Of a stretch of 64,000 nucleotides of DNA, positions 17,717 through 24,887 are shown in pieces. Source of the stretch: Bacteroidaceae bacterium (GTDB taxonomy: Bacteria > Bacteroidota > Bacteroidia > Bacteroidales > Bacteroidaceae); assembly GCA_017483765.1 (NCBI GenBank), contig JAFUVE010000038.1:32882-96881 (forward strand), read 5' to 3'. The translations under genes and the position numbers were made by a program. Under the pieces are notes generated by a model, which saw only the letters and a list, made by a program, of their open reading frames with translations, did no database searches and had not been told where the DNA came from. The stretch's first letter is position 1. Each line of letters starts with the position of its first letter.

Positions 17717-18736
17717 ATGAAGAAGATTTATATAATGACGTTGGCCATGTTCGGCCTGCTCCTGTCGTCATGCGAGAATGACGACATCATGATTTCAAGC
17801 ACCATCAATTTTACGGTTGACCCGTCGAATCTGGCCTCCACTTTGGCTGAGGCTGAGGTGAATCCTGGTGAGTTGGAAGTACTGGACAGTGACTGCCGTC
17901 TTGTTGTGGATCTTTTGATTTACAACGACAACGGTGAGTTGGTGGAAAGTGCCACCGAGAAATTCAGCAATTATGATGTGAGAATGAAATATGCAGCCAA
18001 AAAGGTGACAGAGGGAAATTACTCTGTTCTGGCCATTTCTCATATTGAGAATCTCTCTGACAAAATATCCTACTGGGAAATCAAAAACACGCAGAAGTTG
18101 GAGGGTCTTCAGGTGGTTGATGCTGGCTATATCGGCGGTGAGAACAATATTTTTGGTATGGCATTCCAGAATGTGACCTTTGGTGGGGCTTCTCAAGACA
18201 TACAGCTGAATCTTACTCCTGTCGGGTCGATTCTCCGTGTAGAATTCTATAATGTTCACTTTGGCTGGACGATTGCAGATAATCCAGTGACAAGTTATGA
18301 GCTTGTGACCAACAAGGTTTCCGACTCGTTTATGTTCAGCCGGACAGGACAGACTAATGTGCAGGCTGACAGCAGAGACGACTACAATTGGAGACTGTGT
18401 TTGCTGGATGATTTGGACGATCATACTTATGACAATATCTATGCTTACGAATATGTCTTGCCAATGAACAATGTAAGAGTGGTGTTCAGAGGATATAACG
18501 ATGACGGTCAACACGACGAGTTCGGAAGCCAGTACACCTATAACTTCCAGTCGGGAAACAACTACTATGCCGCCTTGGACATCGCCAGCGATGAATCGGA
18601 ATTTGGAAAAATCACTCCTTCATCCGCTTCGCCACGTAAAGGACGACAGGTCAGAGTTAACCAGCCAAGAAGACTTCGCTCCTTGCCTACTTACTATAGT
18701 TTGAAGGATCTGAAAGAGGCCGCTCATCTGAAGTAA
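17717..18736 (+). CDS. Fimbrillin-like (FimB/Mfa2-type) lipoprotein, tentative
   Basis: A lipoprotein signal peptide with lipobox LLSSC (Cys at about residue 19) is followed by an acidic start (ENDD), a common surface-export mark in Bacteroidota. The mature 320 residues are beta-rich, with a segment of the type LVVDLLIYNDNGELVESAT and a later strand pair (LRVEFYNVHFGWTIAD), resembling the FimB/Mfa2 anchor-subunit fold. No conserved cleavage site for fimbrial polymerisation is clear. It is the last gene before a strong hairpin at 18791-18824. Identity as a fimbrial anchor is a guess from fold pattern; lipoprotein status is firm. Confidence 0.6.
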   Translation: MKKIYIMTLAMFGLLLSSCENDDIMISSTINFTVDPSNLASTLAEAEVNPGELEVLDSDCRLVVDLLIYNDNGELVESATEKFSNYDVRMKYAAKKVTEGNYSVLAISHIENLSDKISYWEIKNTQKLEGLQVVDAGYIGGENNIFGMAFQNVTFGGASQDIQLNLTPVGSILRVEFYNVHFGWTIADNPVTSYELVTNKVSDSFMFSRTGQTNVQADSRDDYNWRLCLLDDLDDHTYDNIYAYEYVLPMNNVRVVFRGYNDDGQHDEFGSQYTYNFQSGNNYYAALDIASDESEFGKITPSSASPRKGRQVRVNQPRRLRSLPTYYSLKDLKEAAHLK

Positions 18737-18790
18737 TGTGAGATTTCATGTTGGGCACGAAAGTGTTCTGACCGAGATAACTGCCAATCA

Positions 18791-18824
18791 CTTGAATCCG
18801 CACTATTTTAGGTGCGGATTCAAG
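18791..18824 (+). terminator. Perfect 13-bp hairpin after the lipoprotein gene
   Basis: CTTGAATCCGCAC (18791-18803) and its exact complement (18812-18824) flank the 8-nt loop TATTTTAG. There is no T tract after it, so it may end transcription weakly or protect the mRNA 3' end. It separates the signalling block from the second LRR gene. Confidence 0.65.
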
Positions 18825-18862
18825 AATTATCATCAATTCATCAACTAAGGATTCTTAACATT

Positions 18863-21109
18863 ATGAGAGAATTTTACAAAAAACTGTTTACGTTTGTCAT
18901 ATTTCTTCTGTTATCTTCATTTCATGCAAGAGCTTATGATTGTGTTGTTGACGGAATTTACTATAATCTTCATAGTGACTCCTATTATGAACAATATTTA
19001 GGTTCCGATGGAGTATTAAGGGGGAGAAATGTGAAATCTTTATGGGCAGAAGTTGTTTCTGGTAATTATTCTGGCTATGTCACTATTCCTGATAGTATTA
19101 TTTATAATGAGGATGTCTATCTTGTGAAAAGTATACATGATAGTGCGTTCTTTGCTTGTACTGATTTATATTCCATTGATATTTCCGATAATGTCACAAG
19201 CATTGGTCAAAGCGCTTTTCGGGGGTGTACAAGTCTGTCTACTGTCACAATTCCTAAAAATGTTCCCTTTATAAATCGATATCTTTTTGAAGGATGTTCA
19301 AGTTTGTCTTCTGTAAATATACCAAATGGTGTTGTTTGGATTTATGATTGTGCTTTTGAGAATTGTTCTGCTTTGTCGTCTGTCATAATTCCTGCAAGTG
19401 TCAATCACATAGGATGTGCATTTAAAAATTGTTCTGCTTTAACTTCCATTTCTATTCCTGATGGTGTTTTAACAATAGGTCCTGAAACTTTTAGAGGTTG
19501 TGTGAGTCTTGCTTCTATTGATATTCCTGGAAGTATTCAAAATATAGATAGTAGGGCCTTCCAAGAATGTTCATCCTTGATGGCTGTCACTATTCCAGAT
19601 GGAATAATAAGAATAAGTGAATATACATTTTTCAAATGTTCCAGTTTGACTTCCGTCATGATTCCAGATGGAGTGACAATGATTGACGAAGCAGCTTTCA
19701 GCAAATGCGAAAGCCTTACTTCTATTGTGATTCCAGGCACAGTGAAAACGATTGGTCGGGGCGCATTCAGCGTTTGTTCCAATCTAAGTGACGTCCAGAT
19801 TTCAAATGGTGTGGAAAACTTGGAATATGGTGCTTTTAATAAATGCTACAGCCTTTCGTCTCTTGTCATCCCTAATAGCGTGAAGAGCATCGGGGAATAT
19901 GCTTTCAACGGTTGCAGATGTTCAATTATCTGCCTTAATGAAACACCGCCTTCAGCAGAAAACTCTTCATTCAATTACAATATGACTGCTTATGTGCCTG
20001 CTTCTGCAATTGAATCTTACCGAAATGCAGACGGTTGGAAAGAGATGGAGATAAAGGAGGTTACTGCGGAAATGATAGGAGCACCGGAAATGAATGTTAC
20101 GGCTACGGCTGGACCTTCACATCTGTTTGTGACTGGCGGATATGGCAACACTAGCATAACGGTAACAGAGTTTGGTTTTGAAGGTTATGTACCGTTTGAG
20201 GATGAGATTGAGGTTTACGGACTCGACCCGGAGACAGAATATGCTTTTACTTTCTATATTGACACAAAAGAGGCTGGACGGATAAAAAAAGAATGTACGT
20301 TCAGAACAAGTGAGCTGACAATAAACACAACAGATCCGAAGGTCGTGAGTGTTGAAAATGGCCGCAGTAATGTGATTGTGTCAGTTCAGACCAATTTGGA
20401 CGACAATGAAAAAAACGTTGGGTTTGAATGGCGCAGGGAAGACGCCCCCGAGGCCCTTCGTTGGAATAGTTCCAAAATTCCTCTTTATGACGGCATGATG
20501 GAGGGATATATCCGTAATGTGCAGGCTGATAAATTTTGGTGGGTACGCCCATATTATCAGTCTGACTCTGGCAATTATTACTATGGTGAACAAGTTATGT
20601 GGGATGCAAACGATATATCCTATTGTGAGCCAGTAGTTCACACATCGAAGAAAGTGAAAATATCAAAGAACATCGCCACGGTTGAGGGCTATGCGCTCAG
20701 TGGAACAGAAAATATCTCTTCCCAAGGTATGAAATATTGGAAAGCGACGAAAGAAGGCGGTGAAGCCAGTGAAAAGCAGAGAGACGATGCCGCAGAGGTG
20801 AAGGCTTCGGGATACAGCGAGGTGATGACGGTGGATATAAAAGGTTTGGAATATGATGCCACCTACAATTACGTGGCATTCGTGATGACAGCCGACGGCA
20901 AAACCTACTATGGTGAGACACGTGTGTTCACCACAGAGCCAAGTCCTGCGGATGTGAACGTTGACGGCATTGTGGACATCAGTGACATTGTGGCGGTGAT
21001 AAACCATATCGCCGGAACCAACGACTATAGGCGTGCGGATGTCAATGCGGATGGGTTGGTTGACATATCCGACATTGTGGCGATTATCAATGCTATAGCG
21101 TCTATGTGA
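18863..21109 (+). CDS. BspA-type LRR surface protein with Fn3-like middle and two dockerin repeats
   Basis: The start at 18863 gives a signal peptide (MREFYKKLFTFVIFLLL to ARAYD). The upstream in-frame GTG at 18812 lies in the terminator stem and is rejected. Residues about 70-380 contain some 12 LRR_5 repeats (for example IPDGVLTIGPETFRGC). Residues 410-690 hold two or three beta-sandwich segments of fibronectin III type (ESEYAFTFYIDTKE-like strands). The C-terminus has two dockerin-type calcium loops (VDGIVDISDIVAVIN and ADGLVDISDIVAIIN). The LRR part is A/T-rich; the Fn3 and dockerin parts are richer in G/C, pointing to a mosaic origin. It is probably surface-exposed. Confidence 0.87.
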   Translation: MREFYKKLFTFVIFLLLSSFHARAYDCVVDGIYYNLHSDSYYEQYLGSDGVLRGRNVKSLWAEVVSGNYSGYVTIPDSIIYNEDVYLVKSIHDSAFFACTDLYSIDISDNVTSIGQSAFRGCTSLSTVTIPKNVPFINRYLFEGCSSLSSVNIPNGVVWIYDCAFENCSALSSVIIPASVNHIGCAFKNCSALTSISIPDGVLTIGPETFRGCVSLASIDIPGSIQNIDSRAFQECSSLMAVTIPDGIIRISEYTFFKCSSLTSVMIPDGVTMIDEAAFSKCESLTSIVIPGTVKTIGRGAFSVCSNLSDVQISNGVENLEYGAFNKCYSLSSLVIPNSVKSIGEYAFNGCRCSIICLNETPPSAENSSFNYNMTAYVPASAIESYRNADGWKEMEIKEVTAEMIGAPEMNVTATAGPSHLFVTGGYGNTSITVTEFGFEGYVPFEDEIEVYGLDPETEYAFTFYIDTKEAGRIKKECTFRTSELTINTTDPKVVSVENGRSNVIVSVQTNLDDNEKNVGFEWRREDAPEALRWNSSKIPLYDGMMEGYIRNVQADKFWWVRPYYQSDSGNYYYGEQVMWDANDISYCEPVVHTSKKVKISKNIATVEGYALSGTENISSQGMKYWKATKEGGEASEKQRDDAAEVKASGYSEVMTVDIKGLEYDATYNYVAFVMTADGKTYYGETRVFTTEPSPADVNVDGIVDISDIVAVINHIAGTNDYRRADVNADGLVDISDIVAIINAIASM

Positions 21110-21173
21110 ACAACTAGTTAGAACATGGTGTGTTCTAACATTATTAAGACAATAACTTAAAAAACTCAATCAA

Positions 21174-21644
21174 ATGAAAAAAATGTTTCTTTTGTTATTG
21201 ATGAACTTAATTGTGTCATCAATGAGTGCTCAGAGCACTGTTCATGTTTTCGCACATTCACTCAGTAATGTGGAAGTGAAGATGATGAAAAATGGTGAGT
21301 ATGTGTTTGATATGAGAGGTGAGTTGAGAAAAACGTTGAAACCCACCAGTAGTGTGAAATATCCTCTTTACACTTATTCTCCTGCTTACAGGAAATGCAC
21401 ATTTAAGGAAGATGGTAAAGTTCTGTTGTCTATAGACGTGGAACACACAAACTGTACAACGGGAGATGTCACACATTATGCAGATGAGATTCAGTTAAAT
21501 CTCTCTCCCGGATCAACGCATTATGTGTATCTTACCAACAAAGGGCTTTTCAATCTCCAGTTAAAGGAAATTACGGAGAAGGAGGCAAACAAACTATTGA
21601 AAGACAAGAAGATGGTTGTGCTTGACGAATACGTGGAGCCATAA
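21174..21644 (+). CDS. Small secreted protein of unknown function
   Basis: 156 residues: signal peptide MKKMFLLLLMNLIVSSMSAQ, then a single beta-rich domain without Cys pairs or known motif. Segments such as NVEVKMMKNGEYVFDMRG and STHYVYLTNKGLFNLQL suggest a small beta sandwich, similar in appearance to DUF2846-like periplasmic proteins; this is not firm. It lies between the LRR-dockerin gene (64 bp upstream) and the MORN gene (47 bp downstream) on the same strand. Confidence 0.65.
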   Translation: MKKMFLLLLMNLIVSSMSAQSTVHVFAHSLSNVEVKMMKNGEYVFDMRGELRKTLKPTSSVKYPLYTYSPAYRKCTFKEDGKVLLSIDVEHTNCTTGDVTHYADEIQLNLSPGSTHYVYLTNKGLFNLQLKEITEKEANKLLKDKKMVVLDEYVEP

Positions 21645-21691
21645 GGATTATACGTCAATCATCATGATGAACAATAAAAACATGGACAGAT

Positions 21692-22771
21692 ATGGCAGAT
21701 AAAACGAAAACGCTCGCTTTGCTGTTTCTTTCAATGTTGATACTCTCCACGCTCTCAGCCCAAAATTTTGATTTCCGTACTTTGTTTGCCAATGCCATGC
21801 AGACACACAACGAAAAAGTGGGTAAGGCACTGTTCAAGGGGCAGATATTGAAAGGAAAACGTAATGGGATGGGGATAATGGCGTATAAAAACGGCGATTA
21901 TTACATTGGTGACTTCTGCCGCGATAAAATCACCGGCTTTGGGATGTTTCTTTCTGATGTTGGAAGGATTGATAAGTGCGACGGATGTTATGTGTATGTG
22001 GGCAACTGGAAAGACGGTAAGAAATCCGGCATGGGACGTTGCTACGATAACCAAGGTCAGCTGATTTATTCAGGACGGTTCAGCGATGACGCTCCGTCGG
22101 AACAATATCCGACAGCGGATGTTGATAATTCCAAATCGTTTACTGTGTCGATAAGCGAAAAAAAGAATTGCTACGTGGGAGAGACGGAAGGAGGTGTGTT
22201 GAACGGCTATGGTGTGTTTGTATTCAACGACGGTAACATCTGGATAACCCAAATGAAGGATGACAGTCAGACCGGTGTCGGTTTGCTGGTATATGCGAAT
22301 GGTGAGTGGGCAACGGTAAATTATAAGAACGATGAACTTACAATCATCAGTACATCAGAATATTACAGAACAGTGGATGATAAACGTAAGGCGATAACAA
22401 GAGCGGCAATCAAGGGTGCTCTCACGGAATTCTCACATGCAGTCAATACTGCTTCTACTTTGGTAAGAGGAGGTACTGATATTTCTAGTGACAGACAAGA
22501 TGTTGCCGAAGTTGACGAGAATGACGTGTCATCGGTGGGCGCTGGTTCGTCATCCAAAAAGCGTTGTTCTGAATGTGGGGGTACCGGAAAATGCTCTGGG
22601 TCACATGGATGCCGTGGCACAAGGAACTGCTACTGGTGTCAAGGTGATGGCTTTACAAAGATAGTGGCAGGTGAAAAAGTGAAATGCGCCAAGTGTGGTG
22701 GTACCGGTAGTTGTCAGTATTGCCATGCAACGGGTAAATGCAGGAAATGTAATGGCACAGGTGTTCTCTGA
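21692..22771 (+). CDS. Secreted MORN-repeat protein with C-terminal DnaJ-type cysteine-rich zinc finger
   Basis: A signal peptide (MADKTKTLALLFLSMLILSTLSAQ) precedes at least four MORN-like repeats in residues 45-210 (KGKRNGMGIMAYKNGDYYIG, NGYGVFVFNDGNIW, TGVGLLVYANGEW). The last 75 residues hold four or more CxxCxGxG-type clusters (CSECGGTG, CYWCQGDG, CAKCGGTG, CRKCNGTG), as in the zinc domain of DnaJ. An exported protein with a DnaJ-like zinc finger is unusual; it may act on unfolded or reduced proteins in the periplasm. It ends the plus-strand block, only 2 bp from a converging ATPase remnant. Confidence 0.82.
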   Translation: MADKTKTLALLFLSMLILSTLSAQNFDFRTLFANAMQTHNEKVGKALFKGQILKGKRNGMGIMAYKNGDYYIGDFCRDKITGFGMFLSDVGRIDKCDGCYVYVGNWKDGKKSGMGRCYDNQGQLIYSGRFSDDAPSEQYPTADVDNSKSFTVSISEKKNCYVGETEGGVLNGYGVFVFNDGNIWITQMKDDSQTGVGLLVYANGEWATVNYKNDELTIISTSEYYRTVDDKRKAITRAAIKGALTEFSHAVNTASTLVRGGTDISSDRQDVAEVDENDVSSVGAGSSSKKRCSECGGTGKCSGSHGCRGTRNCYWCQGDGFTKIVAGEKVKCAKCGGTGSCQYCHATGKCRKCNGTGVL

Positions 22772-22773
22772 CT

Positions 22774-22914
22774 TCAATCATATTCTTCTACAATGGTGGA
22801 CTTGCCTACTCGTCGGGCACCTTTGACCAGAAGTGCCGTTTTTCCGTCACGCTCCTGCTTCCATTGGCGCATACGGTCATAAATCTTTCGCTTGAAAATT
22901 ATTATATCGGGCAT
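22774..22914 (-). pseudogene. N-terminal remnant of an AAA ATPase (DUF4143 family)
   Basis: Reading from ATG 22914 gives 46 residues including IIIFKRKIYDRMRQWKQ and the Walker A segment LLVKGARRVGKST, then IVEEYD and a stop. Intact members of the family, such as those at 36878 and 47235, run 380-440 residues. The remnant stops directly after Walker A and 2 bp from the MORN stop codon, so the rest was deleted. The upstream iterons are still present. Confidence 0.8.
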
Positions 22915-22950
22915 CTTTTACCAGTGTTTTGGATGAAAATTAAGTAAAAA

Positions 22951-23035
22951 TTCCAGAATCCCCAAATTTAATTAGGTAAAATGTTCCAGAATCCCCAAAT
23001 TTTTATATCTAGATAGTTCCAAAATCCCCAAATTT
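22951..23035. repeat. Three iterons at exact 33-bp spacing upstream of the ATPase remnant
   Basis: Near-identical copies of TTCCAGAATCCCCAAATTT start at 22951, 22984 and 23017 (the third has TTCCAAAATCCCC). The 33-bp period is close to three helical turns, which puts all copies on one DNA face. This looks like an operator array for a DNA-binding protein rather than random repeats. Read from the remnant gene, they lie 37-121 bp upstream of its start codon. Confidence 0.75.
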
Positions 23036-23376
23036 TCATCAAAAGAAGGGTACTTCAGGAATATGTGTGGAAGAAGATCCTATATCATAGTTTGACCGTG
23101 CTTCGCCGGTCAGATGTGCGGGCGAGACGCCCACTATCCCAGCCGATGTCCTGTCGGAATGAAAAAAGGGACAGCAGATGACAATAAAATTAATCACCAC
23201 ACGAAATCCTGAATAACCAAAAGAAGTACTGCTTGCTTTCAGTAGACTGTACTGCTTGCTTTCAGAGCGAGTTTTGTTTGCAAAGATATGTTTTTCTTGT
23301 GAATTGGACAAGGTAAGGGTTGTTTTTTGCCGAAATTCTCAATGGTCAAGAGCTTGAAAATGCCGAAATCCTCATT
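23036..23376. other. Intergenic stretch without a convincing gene
   Basis: A 90-codon minus-strand frame exists (23039-23311), but it has no start context, no domain and an odd composition, so it is not called. TACTGCTTGCTTTCAG occurs twice at 22-bp spacing near 23227-23265. The segment around 23100-23160, rich in GCC/GGC, has the look of dispersed repeat debris. Confidence 0.5.
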
Positions 23377-23407
23377 GAAAAAAGCCCTGCCGGGAATGGC
23401 AGGGCTA
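23377..23407 (-). terminator. Intrinsic terminator of the CE12 operon
   Basis: Read on the minus strand, AGCCCTGCC and GGCAGGGCT form a 9-bp stem over a 6-nt loop, followed by a T run. It lies about 30 bp after the esterase stop codon. Confidence 0.85.
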
Positions 23408-23437
23408 TTGTGTGATGAAGATTTCGCTTTATTTTGT

Positions 23438-24775
23438 TTAGTTTCCGTCTGGCTTTACGGCATCGGTGAAAGGTCCTTTCACCCAGTGGAACTGCTCGAA
23501 GCTGTCGGGCTGGGCGGGATTGAACGGCTGGAAGGACGGCTTGATATGAGAGACGATGGGCAGGTTGAGATCCTTGATTCCCATGACCACCATCTTGGAG
23601 ATTTCGTATGCGCCGTAGGGGTTGAAGTGGGTGTTGTCCTCGAAAGCTTTCATCTGTCCCGGGTAGGTGTGAGCCGGATAGTGGACGAGTGAGCGCTTGG
23701 AGTTCTCCACGCCGAGCGTCTCGAAGAACGTGCGTGTCATGTCGTGCAGTTCGATGACCGGCACCCCTTCCCGTTTTGCCACGGCACGCATGGCGTCGGG
23801 GTAGTCGCCGTGAGTCTCGCGTATGCGGGCGTTGTTGTCGAAATTGCGTCGCTGTGTCGGGGTGACGAAAACGATGGTGGCTTTCTTAGCGCGGGCCTCG
23901 TCGATGAAGATCTTGAGGTTGCGCGAGAAGTCGTACCATGCACCGGAACCAGGCTGCTTGGCTTTCTGGTCGTTATGCCCGAACTCCACGAAGATGTAGT
24001 CGCCCTCCTTTGCGAGTGACAGGATTTTCTTGAGGCGGTTCTGCGCGATGAAGCTGCCGGCTGACTCTCCGCTCTCGGCATAGTTTGCCACAGCAGCCTG
24101 GTCGTCGAGCCAGTTGGTGAAGATCTGCCCCCAGCTGGTCCATGGTTCGCAGTCCTGGTCCACGACGGTGGAGTTTCCACAGAGGAAGAGGGTGGGGATG
24201 TCGGTGCTTGCCGGCTCGATCTTGATGGACGAGCATGCAGGCTGCTCACCGGTCACTTCGATGGTGAGTTTGTCGTCCCAGTTGAGCTTCGACTTCTCGC
24301 GGTCTTTGATTTTCACGCGGTCCACCACTTTCGTCTCGCCGTTCTTGTCTGTGTCCCAGATGTCGGTGTTGCGCTTGTTGACGATGAAAGATACGGTCTT
24401 GTACTCGCCTTTCTTCGTCTGCAGGTCCTCCACGAAGAGTCTGCGTGACTCGGCGCGTACGACGGTGTTGCCGGCCTGCTTCTTGTTGCCGAGCGTGACA
24501 GTCACTTTATAGTTGCCGTCTGGTACGTTGACCGACAGGAAGAAAGGAACTGTGGCAGAAGTGCCTCTATCCTCTTTCTTGAATTTCGAGTCGATGAGTG
24601 TGGACTCCTTGAGGATTTTGACAAAGTCGAATCCGTAGCCTTTTTCCTTGGTGTAGATGTCGTTGGCCGTAAGGGCCTGTGCTTCCTTCTCGCGGCCGTC
24701 GAGTGAGAAGTTGTAGGTCTGCGCCTGGGCAGAGAGAGCTACGGCTGCGATAAGAGTTGTCAGCAGTGGTTTCAT
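23438..24775 (-). CDS. Rhamnogalacturonan acetylesterase-like SGNH hydrolase (CE12 type)
   Basis: Predicted to remove acetyl groups from pectin, most likely rhamnogalacturonan. Signal peptide 1-19, a beta-rich galactose-binding/malectin-like domain about 20-180, then an SGNH domain 193-430: block I GNSTVVD with nucleophile S202, GESAGS (236-241), GHND (266-269) with N268, and DNTHFNP with D380 and H383. These match family CE12. The DNTHF position places the catalytic His as usual. It lies downstream of a GH2-like gene and in the same direction as a GH105 gene, which supports the pectin role. Deacetylation would allow lyases and hydrolases to reach the backbone. Confidence 0.9.
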   Translation of the reverse strand: MKPLLTTLIAAVALSAQAQTYNFSLDGREKEAQALTANDIYTKEKGYGFDFVKILKESTLIDSKFKKEDRGTSATVPFFLSVNVPDGNYKVTVTLGNKKQAGNTVVRAESRRLFVEDLQTKKGEYKTVSFIVNKRNTDIWDTDKNGETKVVDRVKIKDREKSKLNWDDKLTIEVTGEQPACSSIKIEPASTDIPTLFLCGNSTVVDQDCEPWTSWGQIFTNWLDDQAAVANYAESGESAGSFIAQNRLKKILSLAKEGDYIFVEFGHNDQKAKQPGSGAWYDFSRNLKIFIDEARAKKATIVFVTPTQRRNFDNNARIRETHGDYPDAMRAVAKREGVPVIELHDMTRTFFETLGVENSKRSLVHYPAHTYPGQMKAFEDNTHFNPYGAYEISKMVVMGIKDLNLPIVSHIKPSFQPFNPAQPDSFEQFHWVKGPFTDAVKPDGN

Positions 24776-24784
24776 TGTGTTTAG

Positions 24785-24869
24785 TTTAGAGTTGTTTAGA
24801 GTTGTTTATAGTTGAGGACGGGGCAGACTGGTCTGACGGGTCGGACAGGTCTGACAAGTCTGAGAAATT
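24785..24869. repeat. Short tandem repeats between the GH2 and CE12 genes
   Basis: Next to the CE12 start are three 10-bp units (TTTAGAGTTG, last variant TTTATAGTTG). Further from it are five 9-bp units at 24825-24869 (AGACTGGTC, TGACGGGTC, GGACAGGTC, TGACAAGTC, TGAGAAATT). The 9-bp phase is exact. The GH2 stop codon lies about 20 bp away. Confidence 0.8.
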
Positions 24870-24887
24870 CTTGGCTTGAATCGAAAC

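Noticed and set aside
23039-23311. 90-residue minus-strand reading frame
   Set aside because: No domain, no signal peptide, no promoter, and the DNA looks like repeat debris.
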